A stretch of DNA of 64,000 nucleotides. Source: Pedobacter panaciterrae. GTDB taxonomy: Bacteria > Bacteroidota > Bacteroidia > Sphingobacteriales > Sphingobacteriaceae. Both the position numbers and the translations under genes were made by a program. This document shows, in pieces, positions 37,148-46,055 of this stretch (position 1 is its first letter; each line of letters opens with the position of its first letter). The notes under the pieces are model-generated. The model was given only the letters and a program-made list of their open reading frames with translations, was not told the origin of the DNA and ran no database searches. The stretch covers positions 248,001 through 312,000 of the forward strand of contig NZ_JABMKW010000017.1 in NCBI RefSeq assembly GCF_013204795.1, in the 5' to 3' direction.

Positions 37148-38404
37148 TTATTCAAAATTTACAATCTTCGATTTGGTCACTACCCATTCCCAGGCATTCA
37201 GTACCTCATCCAGGTGCTCATAACTGTGCGTAGCCATGACACTCATCCGGATCCGGGCATCTTTCCTGGATACTGCAGGGTAGTTAATCTGGTTGGCGTA
37301 GACGCCTGCTTCAAGGAGCAGCCTGCAGACTTCCGCATTCCGGGTAATGTCTCCGATTTTAACGGGAATGATGGCGGATTGCGAAATGCCGGTATTTAGT
37401 CCCAGACTCCTGAGACCGGATCTTAGGTATTCGGTTTTCTCCCTCAGTTGATCCATCCAGTGTGGCTCCTGATCAACCAGGTCAATCGCTTTTAGGATAC
37501 ACGCAGCTGCAGGTGTGCTTGATGCAGAGAACAAATGCTGCCTGGACTGGAACTTCAGAAAATTGATGAGCTCGGGTCTGGCAACGACATAGCCTCCGAT
37601 ATGGGCAAAGGTTTTGCTGAATGTGCCGGTAATCAGATCCACTTCCTGGAACAGGTCATTCAGCTCGATTACTCCCCTACCGGTTTTTCCGATCACCCCT
37701 GTACCATGCGCATCGTCTACTACGGAATAAGCACCGTATCGTTTACACAATTCCACGATCTCCTTTAAGGGGGCGAGGTCACCATCCTGGGAATACACGC
37801 CGTCTACGATTACCATGCGGGTGCGGTATTTTGTTTGAGAAGCCGCAAGAATTCTTTCCAGTGCATAGAGGTTGTTGTGTGGGAAGGATTTCACATTGCT
37901 GAGCTGACAGCCTTCATATACACTGGCGTGAACGGCCTGATCCAATATGGCCAGGTCTGATTTTCTCAATAGGCATTGCAGGGTCGCTGAGTTGGAAGTA
38001 TAGCCGGTGGTGTAGATGATGGCACTTTCCCGCTGAAAGAATCCGGCAATCTTTTGCTCCAGTGCTTCATGAAAATCCATATGACCGCCAATTGCAGGAG
38101 ATGCACCTACGCCAGAGCCGTATTTTTCAATGGCGGCAATGGCAGCGGCTTTTACTTCAGGGTGCTGGGTAAAACCCAGGTAATCGTTAGATACGAGACT
38201 TACAAAGCGGGTGATGGGAATGCCGGGGATTTTCAGGGTGATCTCCGGTCCGCATCCCGATGTAGCCAGCTGCCGGTAATTCATCTGACCACGCTCACGT
38301 TTGTAAATGGAATAGTCGTTGAATAGTGATGCTCTGCCGAAAGGGTCTATTCCGGCGATGTCCTCGAAGTCTTTAAAACTTGCTTTTTCGAAATCTATTG
38401 TCAT
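37148..38404 (-). CDS. Alpha-oxoamine synthase family PLP enzyme
   Basis: A PLP-dependent acyl-CoA:amino-acid condensing enzyme (relatives: BioF, KBL, serine palmitoyltransferase). Family blocks are SNDYLGFTQHP, YGSGVGASPAIGGH, VVDDAHGTGVIG, and the PLP lysine in GTFSKTFAHIGGY. I place the start at 38404 (MTIDFEKASFKDF), the usual family start; a longer frame opens at 38461 with 19 extra residues. The length of 418 residues fits CAI-1- or SPT-like members. The pairing with a TetR-type regulator 7 bp downstream and a Crp/Fnr gene upstream suggests a regulated lipid or signal synthesis unit. The exact substrates cannot be read from sequence. Confidence 0.85.
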   Translation of the reverse strand: MTIDFEKASFKDFEDIAGIDPFGRASLFNDYSIYKRERGQMNYRQLATSGCGPEITLKIPGIPITRFVSLVSNDYLGFTQHPEVKAAAIAAIEKYGSGVGASPAIGGHMDFHEALEQKIAGFFQRESAIIYTTGYTSNSATLQCLLRKSDLAILDQAVHASVYEGCQLSNVKSFPHNNLYALERILAASQTKYRTRMVIVDGVYSQDGDLAPLKEIVELCKRYGAYSVVDDAHGTGVIGKTGRGVIELNDLFQEVDLITGTFSKTFAHIGGYVVARPELINFLKFQSRQHLFSASSTPAAACILKAIDLVDQEPHWMDQLREKTEYLRSGLRSLGLNTGISQSAIIPVKIGDITRNAEVCRLLLEAGVYANQINYPAVSRKDARIRMSVMATHSYEHLDEVLNAWEWVVTKSKIVNFE

Positions 38405-38551
38405 GTCTGATTTGTTTAATACTGCGAATGTAGAATTCGGGAAGTCCCCGACCGGATACATCGATCGCCGTAGTTATTAACAGCCCCTGCATACTCGAAA
38501 ACAGCAGATTTTACTTCCAAAACCCTCCAGAACTGGAGCTTACCTGGCAGG

Positions 38552-39193
38552 TTATTTTCCATGTTTATTGGCTGGGTGAATGAGTCGGCCGGTGGCAAAA
38601 AGCGCAGATCGGTGTTCCCGCAGCAGACTGACACTGATCTTGAGAAAAGAGGAGATCTTTTCGTCACTGAGTACCGAGCCTGGGTCGATGAGTTTCGGAT
38701 AGCACTTGTAAAAGGATTCAACAAGCTGGATGCCTTTAATCAACAGTATTTTACGCATTTGCGCTTCCTTGCGGTTATGCTGGGAAATGATCAGGGAAGC
38801 CAGTTCATGTGCTTCGGGGAAAATCGAGTAGACGGCTTTCATCTGTGCATGGGTAATGTAGGCGACAAAAGTGCCCGCTGTAGCTTCAATCAGGAATTCC
38901 GAAGGGCTCTGATGCATAAAGTCAGGACCGGCCTTTATTTCATTTTCTTCAAAAATGCTGAGTAGCTGCTGGCGCCCATCCTCGCTTTTGGTTGACCTGG
39001 TGAGGAAACCTTCCGAAATAAAAAAGGCGGAATGAACCTGATCACCAGGCTTATAGATAACAGTAGCTTTCGGGTAAAAAGTGCCCTGATACTTCATGAC
39101 CTGCTTCAGGTATTGATACAATTCAGGTCGCTGCGATTTAACGGATTCCAGGATGCCAAACATTCTTTCTAGGATGATATCTATACTATTCAT
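38552..39193 (-). CDS. Crp/Fnr family transcriptional regulator
   Basis: A 213-residue regulator. Residues about 30-130 form a cyclic-nucleotide-binding-like beta-roll (VIYKPGDQVHSAFFISEGFL), and residues about 165-213 a winged helix with LSDEKISSFLKISVSLLREH as recognition region. The typical cAMP-contacting Arg-Ser pair is not obvious, as in most Bacteroidota members of the family, so the effector is unknown. It lies 148 bp before the synthase start on the same strand and may regulate it. Confidence 0.85.
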   Translation of the reverse strand: MNSIDIILERMFGILESVKSQRPELYQYLKQVMKYQGTFYPKATVIYKPGDQVHSAFFISEGFLTRSTKSEDGRQQLLSIFEENEIKAGPDFMHQSPSEFLIEATAGTFVAYITHAQMKAVYSIFPEAHELASLIISQHNRKEAQMRKILLIKGIQLVESFYKCYPKLIDPGSVLSDEKISSFLKISVSLLREHRSALFATGRLIHPANKHGK

Positions 39194-39250
39194 TTATTAA
39201 ATTATGTACAATGCAAAAAACAGCTGCGCATCTTGCTGTGTCTTAATAAT

Positions 39251-39300
39251 AGCAGTGCAGCGTCCATCCGGATCACAACTGCACTGCTTAACCTAAATTC
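39251..39300 (-). terminator. Hairpin with downstream motif GAATTTAGGTTAAG
   Basis: A perfect 10-bp stem (AGCAGTGCAG, 39251-39260, and CTGCACTGCT, 39279-39288) with ATCCGG in the loop. On the minus strand GAATTTAGGTTAAG immediately precedes it. The same motif and loop occur at 41106-41152. It lies 100 bp after the IS110 transposase stop and probably ends that transcript. Confidence 0.55.
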
Positions 39301-39399
39301 TCAGAGACTTGATTGTCCTGATTTCGGGCAGGCTAACCAGACCGGCCCGCATTATTAACTATAGTTAACCCAAATTTGACTTGGTTTCTTTGTTCGTTT

Positions 39400-40491
39400 T
39401 TACCTGCAGGTTAAATGCGATATTTCTGCTTCTGTGATTGTGGTATCAAAAATCGGATCTGGCATGGGCAAACTCTGCCTGGTATATTCTTTTTCAAATT
39501 CCCTGTTCTGATTAACGCAGGCAAAAATCCTTAGGATCAGTTTATACCTCAATGCATTCAACACCGCCATTTTTGGCTTCCCCTCCTGTTCCACTTTTCT
39601 CAGGAAATAAGGCCTCAATTCTGGACAATGCCGCATCGCCAGAAGTGCGCACATGTGGAGCAAGCTTTTCATTTTTTTATTGGCCAGGGGGGATACCCTG
39701 GATCTCACCTTCATCTTTCCGGATTCCTTTGGAAACGGTGCCACACCAGCATAACAGGCAAATTTCTTGGGATCTTTAATGTCCCTAAATTCATTGGTGC
39801 AGACCAGCATTTCAGTTGCCGTAACCGCTCCCACATAATCCACGGAAACAATGATATCCCTAAGCCGGCGCAATTGATCATCCTCATTGATCACCTTCAA
39901 TATGGCCTCCTCAATATCCATTAGATCCAGCTTCACCGCTTCTATACTGCGTGTACACAACTTTAAATTCTCCTTAAAGATGCGCTTGTTCACGAAGCTC
40001 CGCTGCTCATGCACGGAAGTGGTCAAACCAACAGACAATCCCTGGAGCCTAAGCCTTAAAGCGGTCAGTTCAGCCAGCTGGTCAATTACCGGGCGTCTTG
40101 GAGACCAGAACCGTAGGTTTTCCTGATGTAAATAGGTGTACTCGGCAATACGCATGGCGTCAATCTTATCATTTTTACCGCGGATATTGCCCAGGGAATT
40201 CTTAATCTTCATCGCATTCTCTACGACAATATTGGCCTTAAAATGCTGCAAAACCTGTAACAAATGATTCGAATAAAAACCTGTATTTTCCATGCAGAAG
40301 ATCGTCTTACTGACCGTGAAGCCCTGACGCGCCTTGAGCTCAGTGATAAAATCTTTAATGGTTTGCACTTCATTGGGAATTTCTCTGTGAAAAATTATAG
40401 TCTTGGACTTCATTACCGCAAAATCCAGTTCATTACGGGAGACATCAATCCCAATAAACCAGCTGTATTTTTTTGAACTCTTTTTATCCAT
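39400..40491 (-). mobile_element. IS110-family transposase
   Basis: A 363-residue IS110-type transposase. The N-terminal DEDD RuvC-like domain shows D16 (FIGIDVSRN), E68 (CMENTGF) and D108/D111 (KNDKIDAMRIAEY). The C-terminal Transposase_20 domain contains VGAVTATEML, CYAGVAPFPKESGK and SRVSPLANKKMKSLL, with the expected conserved Ser. The frame is complete, so the element may be active. IS110 elements use a bridge RNA made from a non-coding end; the long non-coding DNA here is on the 5' side of the gene, as in the IS110 group. Exact element ends cannot be placed, because such elements lack inverted repeats. Confidence 0.9.
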
Positions 40492-41105
40492 ATCAATTTA
40501 TCTATTTTATTGTATTAAGCAGAACTGAGATACGTTCTTTATCGAAACCCATCCTTAGTTGGGGATACGTTTTGAATGCAGGTTAATATGATCTATATTA
40601 TGAAGAGGATTAACATATAACTAGGATCCTGCCTATAGTAGTCACGACCTTCTCTCTCCATAGCACTTTAATCTATTTTAACTATAACACCTCTTAAACC
40701 TTCAACATTATCTAATCTTGGCATGCCCTGCTCATTTTGTTACTATATGATTAGAAACAATCTAGAGATCACTGTACAATTCACGCAATCCCTTGGCTGT
40801 TTATATAATTATAAAACCAGTGAAAGATTCCAATGCCCACTAAGTCTTTCTTTCTTCAGGATTTAATTCGCTTCATCTGGTCTTATAATTAACATACTTT
40901 ACAAACCAATAGCAGTGTAATTGATCCCTTTCCAGATCCTCACTCTATCTAGGGATATTTCCGTTTACTTGATTTACTTTCTTATTTATGGCATCAATAA
41001 AAAGGGATTTACATCCCGATTTGGTCTCACCTAAATCCTCTTTTAATTCGCCCTTTCTATTGTTCCATTTTTAATTACACTCATCAAGTTCCCACTTCTT
41101 TGATA
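40492..41105. other. Long non-coding flank of IS110, candidate bridge-RNA region
   Basis: No gene in either strand over more than 600 bp next to the transposase 5' end. The part closest to the transposase should contain the element end and the bridge-RNA gene if this IS follows the IS110/IS621 plan. The remainder is AT-rich with no frame or repeat that I can support. Confidence 0.4.
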
Positions 41106-41152
41106 AAACTGTGGCGCCTATCCGGGCCGCCACAGTTTCTTAACCTAAATTC
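41106..41152 (-). terminator. Hairpin terminator of the GH2-AraC operon
   Basis: A perfect 11-bp stem (AAACTGTGGCG / CGCCACAGTTT) with ATCCGG in the loop. On the minus strand it is preceded by GAATTTAGGTTAAG and followed by TTTTATC. It lies 217 bp past the AraC-type gene and probably ends the long nutrient-uptake operon. The intervening 41153-41368 contains a 28-codon stop-to-stop frame ending YLKDPPQLIEK, which is not a gene. Confidence 0.65.
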
Positions 41153-41368
41153 AAATCTCATCTTAGGTGATGAGTTCACAAAACCATAAAGGATTAACCA
41201 ATCCTTTATCCTGATATACTAGTGCTCAATTCAAACACTAATTTCTTTTCATAGCACCTGCTTTGGTTTAAATCATCAGTGCTCCCCGTGTTGTCTTATT
41301 TCTCAATCAACTGAGGCGGGTCCTTCAAATACTTGTCCTGCACCCTAAGCTTCCTGGTCGTCGATATT

Positions 41369-41764
41369 TCAACCTTCAGTGCCCGCTAAATTCCGGATCT
41401 CCATTGGGCTTAGCCGCGTTCTGCGTTTGATAAACCTGGCAAAGTAAGCCTGGTCCCGGAAACCCAGTTCAAAAGTGATTTCTTTCACAGAATCCTTACC
41501 GTCCCGGAGCAATTTCAGTGCTTCCTGAAACAACCTGTCCTGGATCATTTGATACACCGTCATCCCCAAATGGGCCTTACCCATCTTGTCCAGTTGATAT
41601 AATGAGGTTCCCATCAATGCGGCGTAATACTCCCTGTATTTACATTTCCTAAAATCTGTTTCGATCAGGCGTTGTAAACGAAACAGCAGCTTAATCTCGT
41701 CCAGAACGTAACCCCGCTGAGCCCAGTCAGCTACAGGAGTTTCCTTTACCAATTCCTGTGTCAT
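41369..41764 (-). CDS. Short AraC-type DNA-binding protein
   Basis: A 131-residue protein consisting only of the AraC/XylS double helix-turn-helix domain (residues about 35-125): YYAALMGTSLYQLDKMGKAH and the diagnostic DSVKEITFELGFRDQAYFAR. The usual N-terminal sensor domain is missing, so it cannot bind a sugar itself. It follows the GH2 gene by 5 bp and shares its transcript, which suggests feedback control of the locus. Confidence 0.8.
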   Translation of the reverse strand: MTQELVKETPVADWAQRGYVLDEIKLLFRLQRLIETDFRKCKYREYYAALMGTSLYQLDKMGKAHLGMTVYQMIQDRLFQEALKLLRDGKDSVKEITFELGFRDQAYFARFIKRRTRLSPMEIRNLAGTEG

Positions 41765-41769
41765 TTCGA

Positions 41770-44172
41770 TTACTTGTGTTCATCAATGGCAGCCTGGAAC
41801 ATTTTCTTCTCATTGTCCGGCACATTCGTGCCGAATTTCTCCAGGTAAGTGGTCGCTGCAGGAACATAGTTCTTCCAGTCCTGTTTGTTGTAAAACCCAA
41901 CTGTCTTCGCACGAAGGAATATTTCCTCACCTGGAGCACCGTATGGTTTTACCGCATCCTCAACGGCTGTCCAATCGACCGGATCAGCACTCATCAAGGG
42001 TTCCATTTCCCCTTTTAAGATCATGTTCATCATGGCCACTGTATATTTACGTTCACCCATTACCTTTTTGAATGTCTCCGCATCCTTGTTCATCAAAGTA
42101 AAACCAGCATCTTTAGTGCTTTTGGTAAACTGAACCACGGAGTTGATGTCTTCTTCTTTTAAGGGCATCTTTAACCCGGCTATGTAGTCCTTACCTGCTA
42201 ATTCTGCTCCCAATTTATCGCCCACCTGTGTGGCTGTCATGGACAGTTGTTTTAAAAAAACCGGATCTCTTTTTCCATCGATGTACTGCTGCAGCATGGC
42301 ACTGTATTTCAGTCCGGGCTCGGTTAGATCAGCATCCTGAGCGGTCACCATTGGTACATTTTTTTCTGCATCGGGATTGAGCGGACTGTGAATCGTTCTC
42401 AGCTCCGCAAAGGGAATTTTGACCACTTCCCGGTCATAAGTCATCAGTCCGTTCTGCTCTCCTTCCACATCAAATGGCTGGGTATAAATTGAGCCTGAAA
42501 GCCCCTGTTTTTCCATCAGCTTCAAGTGCTGGTTCATGATGGTATATTTTGCACGCAACCCTGAAGGCTTCTCGGTAATGTAGCCCCAGGCGGAACTGGT
42601 GTTCCACTGGTGATCCGGGATAAATACGCCTATGCCGCCGAACTCCCCGCAAACCTGTGCTTTGCCTGGTTGTTTGACGCTCATCATCGGGTCAGGATAA
42701 CTGTGCACATCGGTCATATCCGCAGATACATAGGCATTCGGAGAAGGAGAACGCAAAACTTCATTCACGTACAAAATTTCCCCGGAGTGCCCGTTCAAGA
42801 TTCGGGAAGGATCAGTTTTTTTGATCCATTCACTCAGTCTTTGCTGGTCATATTGGCCCCATTTCTCGTTGAACAGCATCCAGCAAACTATAGAGGGATA
42901 ATTGTGCAATTGGGTAAGTGTTTCTGAACATTGTGCTTCAAAAGCGGCTTTGCTTCCTTCCGGCAATCCCTGGTTCGGGTTTACCATGTCCTGCCATACC
43001 AACATCCCCAGCTTATCCGCATGGTAATACCAGCGGGCGGGTTCTACTTTAATGTGTTTACGGATAGTGTTAAAACCCATGGCCTTAATGGCTTTGATGT
43101 CAAAGGAAAGGGCTTCGTCCGTTGGGGCCGTATACAGCCCCTCCGGCCAGAAGCCCTGGTCAAGCGTTCCCAAATTAAAATAAGGTTTGTTGTTTAAAAA
43201 GATGAGGTCCACACCCGCAGCATCTTTGGCAATGCCGATCTTGCGCATTCCGAAATAGGAAGTTACTTTATCTACCACCTTACCGTCTTTCAGTAATTTC
43301 ACTTCCAGGTCATACAGGAAAGGGGAAGCAGGTGACCATAGTCTTGCATTTTTAACCGGAAGCTGTAGTTCAGTATCCGAATTCCCGAATACGGCGTTTA
43401 CCTTGGCTTTTCCGTCAAATACTGTGGCTTCGATTTTACAGCCTGCAGGTGCTTTTATGGTAAGGTTTAATATCTCTTTATCTATATCAGGTGTCATTTT
43501 CAGCTCACTGATATAGGCTGCAGGAACAACTTCCATCCATACGGTTTGCCAGATTCCCGAAGTTGGTGTATAATAGATATTAGCTGGATTCAGGACTTGT
43601 TTGCCGTGAGGTCCGTTTCCTTTGTCTGTGGGATCGTAGACTTTCACCATCAGCTCATTAGTTCTTGAAGTCAATGTCTCAGTGATATCGATATCAAACG
43701 CGGTATATCCTCCGGTGTGTGAACCGACTTCTTTGCCGTTGATATACACCCAGCACTGGTAATCCACCGCTCCAAAATGCAACAACACACGTTCACCAGC
43801 TTTCTGCGCAGGTCTAACAATACTTCTTTTATAGATCAGGTGCTGGTCAGGCAACAATGCCTTCTTCACCCCTGACAGAGCAGATTCAATAGGATAAGGC
43901 ACCAAGATCGTTCCCTCGCTTAGCAACTTCATGTTATTGGTCTTTGCTGTTATGGCATAATCCCATAGCCCGTTCAGGTTTGTCCAGTTTGCACGAACCA
44001 TTTGTGGTCTGGGGTATTCCTTCAAGGCATTTTCCGGGGAAACCAGTTTAGCCCATCGGCTTTGAATAGGTACTTCCTCCATTTGGTATTTTTGTTGTGC
44101 CTGTACTGCGATATTCATAAAATTGAACAAGGCGGTGGCCAGGAACAAGCATTTTTTTGCTTGGTTTAGCAT
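41770..44172 (-). CDS. Glycoside hydrolase family 2 protein
   Basis: An 800-residue exported enzyme with a signal peptide ending at AVQAQ (residue 25). It has the GH2 order: a sugar-binding jelly roll (about 50-215, with WVYINGKEVGSHTGGYTAFD), an immunoglobulin-like domain (about 220-310), and a TIM barrel (about 325-600). The acid/base is E436 in WMLFNEKWG and the nucleophile E510 in VCGEFGGIG. It would cleave terminal beta-linked sugars (galactose, glucuronate or mannose type) in the periplasm. An extra 180-residue C-terminal helical region follows the barrel. It belongs with the downstream short AraC gene. Confidence 0.9.
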   Translation of the reverse strand: MLNQAKKCLFLATALFNFMNIAVQAQQKYQMEEVPIQSRWAKLVSPENALKEYPRPQMVRANWTNLNGLWDYAITAKTNNMKLLSEGTILVPYPIESALSGVKKALLPDQHLIYKRSIVRPAQKAGERVLLHFGAVDYQCWVYINGKEVGSHTGGYTAFDIDITETLTSRTNELMVKVYDPTDKGNGPHGKQVLNPANIYYTPTSGIWQTVWMEVVPAAYISELKMTPDIDKEILNLTIKAPAGCKIEATVFDGKAKVNAVFGNSDTELQLPVKNARLWSPASPFLYDLEVKLLKDGKVVDKVTSYFGMRKIGIAKDAAGVDLIFLNNKPYFNLGTLDQGFWPEGLYTAPTDEALSFDIKAIKAMGFNTIRKHIKVEPARWYYHADKLGMLVWQDMVNPNQGLPEGSKAAFEAQCSETLTQLHNYPSIVCWMLFNEKWGQYDQQRLSEWIKKTDPSRILNGHSGEILYVNEVLRSPSPNAYVSADMTDVHSYPDPMMSVKQPGKAQVCGEFGGIGVFIPDHQWNTSSAWGYITEKPSGLRAKYTIMNQHLKLMEKQGLSGSIYTQPFDVEGEQNGLMTYDREVVKIPFAELRTIHSPLNPDAEKNVPMVTAQDADLTEPGLKYSAMLQQYIDGKRDPVFLKQLSMTATQVGDKLGAELAGKDYIAGLKMPLKEEDINSVVQFTKSTKDAGFTLMNKDAETFKKVMGERKYTVAMMNMILKGEMEPLMSADPVDWTAVEDAVKPYGAPGEEIFLRAKTVGFYNKQDWKNYVPAATTYLEKFGTNVPDNEKKMFQAAIDEHK

Positions 44173-44204
44173 GTTTTATGTGTTTTTATGGTTGTTTGTC
44201 TTTT

Positions 44205-45239
44205 CTAAAAGTTCAGTTTGTATTTGTATAGGTAGTGATCATATAGGGCGTAAAGTGACTGTCCGTATACCTTAAAATCAGTTAACTTTTTCTTATTAAA
44301 ATCCGGTAAGTAAAAACTAAAATGATATTTGCCATCTTTAATGGTATAAACATCAATGATTGAAACTTCTTTCAGCGATTCCACAACTTCGTTATCTGCT
44401 ATTAGACCCGATTGGATAAATAAATATCCCTCATTTACAGCAATTCTTTTATTTACTTCAATCGGCGGTGCAGCCAAAGTCGTTTGATTTTGAGACTTGA
44501 TATCCACGATTTTAACCTTAGCAGTTGAATTTGTGTCAATCGTCTTTCCTTGATACAACAAATTAAGATTAGTATCAGCACAAATAAACTGATTCCGGTA
44601 GTAGTAGACATAAAAAATCCTTGCAGATTTCGGTTCAACTATCAGGTTACCATCAGTACTAAAAATGCCATCCACCTGCTTATGAAGCAGGTTGGGCGAA
44701 ACACGAAATCCCGCTGAGTCCAATTGATATTTTACCAGTTTGTTTTCAGCATTTTGGACTATCCTCAAAACCAAGGAATTTCTTGCAATATATGCGGCTT
44801 GAGTAAAATATGGAGGTTTTACAAGCGGTTTAAGAAATGGATATTGAATAGAGCTATATAATATAAGTGGCTGATCACCGTCTAGAGTATAAATTGAGCC
44901 ATCACTGACCAAACTGAAATAACCTTTTGTTAATTTACTTCCTTCGGGAAATTCTAAATTATATGCGGAAGAATCATTTACTGCAACATTAACTTTTAAT
45001 AATTTCTCAGGAGTGTATAGATTTGCCAAATAGATTGAATCATAATTGAGTCCAGCAATGTACCACCTGCCCTCGCTTAAAGCCATAACATTATCGGGAA
45101 CAATTTTATGGGACGGCAGTAATCGAATAAAATTGTTTTTATTTTCCCTCGCATTAGTGGATAAGAAATACAGAGCTCCAACTGATACTACGCTAAAAAT
45201 CAAACAAATTAATATTACAAAGAATCTTTTATAAATCAT
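44205..45239 (-). CDS. Membrane-anchored beta-propeller-like protein, unknown
   Basis: A 344-residue protein with one N-terminal membrane helix (residues 6-27), probably a lipid- or helix-anchored periplasmic protein. The rest is a run of short beta strands with repeated patterns like GRWYIAGLNYDSIYLANL and GYFSLVSDGSIYTLDGD, suggesting a propeller. I do not recognise the family. Genes of this size often sit beside MauE-like and DUF6520 genes in Pedobacter-like genomes, as here. Confidence 0.6.
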   Translation of the reverse strand: MIYKRFFVILICLIFSVVSVGALYFLSTNARENKNNFIRLLPSHKIVPDNVMALSEGRWYIAGLNYDSIYLANLYTPEKLLKVNVAVNDSSAYNLEFPEGSKLTKGYFSLVSDGSIYTLDGDQPLILYSSIQYPFLKPLVKPPYFTQAAYIARNSLVLRIVQNAENKLVKYQLDSAGFRVSPNLLHKQVDGIFSTDGNLIVEPKSARIFYVYYYRNQFICADTNLNLLYQGKTIDTNSTAKVKIVDIKSQNQTTLAAPPIEVNKRIAVNEGYLFIQSGLIADNEVVESLKEVSIIDVYTIKDGKYHFSFYLPDFNKKKLTDFKVYGQSLYALYDHYLYKYKLNF

Positions 45240-45253
45240 GATTAGTTTAATTA

Positions 45254-45277
45254 AGCCTGGGTTACTAAACCCAGGCT
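45254..45277 (-). terminator. Hairpin after DUF6520 gene
   Basis: AGCCTGGGTT pairs with AACCCAGGCT (10 bp, 4-nt loop). It lies in the 44-bp gap between the DUF6520 gene and the propeller-like gene and may attenuate read-through. The T-run is stronger on the plus-strand side. Confidence 0.5.
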
Positions 45278-45283
45278 ATCTTT

Positions 45284-45553
45284 TTAGTTAAAACGCCTTA
45301 ATGGAAGACTGCAAGTCGGAGGAGGAAACCCTGTTTCATCATAATAAAAGATGGGTTGAGTGTTATATGTGCATTGAGCCCCTGTAAAAAAACTCTCGCA
45401 ATATTCTTGATCTGTCTCATCGTTATTAGCATAGCAAGTACCACCAGAAGTGAATGAAAACCACATCAAGGCTTTGCCTTGAGATTTAAAAGCAAATGTT
45501 GATGTTACAGCCAAGACGAATGCTGCAGTCATTAAAAGATTTCTAAATTTCAT
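45284..45553 (-). CDS. DUF6520-type small exported protein
   Basis: An 89-residue protein with a clear signal peptide (MKFRNLLMTAAFVLAVTSTF, cut after AFK or nearby) and a short mature part with four cysteines (CYANN, YCESFF, QCTYN, TCSLP). This layout matches the DUF6520 small Bacteroidota proteins. The cysteines and the adjacent MauE-like and thioredoxin genes suggest a disulfide-bonded or peptide-like product, perhaps a substrate of the redox genes. That role is inference. Confidence 0.7.
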   Translation of the reverse strand: MKFRNLLMTAAFVLAVTSTFAFKSQGKALMWFSFTSGGTCYANNDETDQEYCESFFTGAQCTYNTQPIFYYDETGFPPPTCSLPLRRFN

Positions 45554-45584
45554 TTTTAAAAATTTAAGTTAATCATCAGCAATT

Positions 45585-46046
45585 TCAAGAGTGCTGATTT
45601 CCCTTCTTATCGCGAATAAGTTCTTTATTATCTACTTGAGGATATATTAAAATAGCAAAGGTACCAAGAATCATAAAACATACATTAAAGAGAAGATGTT
45701 GTTTCCATGACATGTTCTGTAATATTCCACCGCATGAACAAGGTATATAGGGGCTGAAATTTAAAATTGCTACTATGTATGCTGAAAACACGGCCATTAA
45801 ACAAAAGGAAACATATAAAGCAAAATATTGGAAGTTTTTCCAAGCTAGCAAAACGGACAATATCAGTTCGACAAAGGGTATTCCATAGACAATATATCTT
45901 GTAAATGCATTTAGTAATGGAGATTTCCCCAATTCAACTCTAAATTTCTCAATATCCTGAATCTTACTAAAAGCTGCATATACAAAAAGTAAGATAAAAA
46001 GTGCGCTTATAATCTCTGTTACTATGACTTTTTTTTTATAACTCAT
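45585..46046 (-). CDS. MauE/DoxX-like redox-associated membrane protein
   Basis: A 153-residue protein with four membrane helices (about 9-28, 50-70, 74-96 and 115-137). A CSCGG motif (around residue 103) sits in the loop before the last helix, as in MauE-type proteins that carry electrons across the membrane for disulfide chemistry. It is placed between the alpha/beta hydrolase (10 bp upstream) and the DUF6520 gene, in one transcript. Confidence 0.8.
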   Translation of the reverse strand: MSYKKKVIVTEIISALFILLFVYAAFSKIQDIEKFRVELGKSPLLNAFTRYIVYGIPFVELILSVLLAWKNFQYFALYVSFCLMAVFSAYIVAILNFSPYIPCSCGGILQNMSWKQHLLFNVCFMILGTFAILIYPQVDNKELIRDKKGNQHS

Positions 46047-46055
46047 TTGGAATTC

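Noticed and set aside
38416..38724. A 102-codon minus-strand frame before the synthase
   Set aside because: It is the off-frame shadow of the Crp/Fnr gene end and its spacer.
41153..41368. A short frame ending YLKDPPQLIEK after the AraC-type gene
   Set aside because: Only about 28 codons between stops, no start, and no match that I can name.
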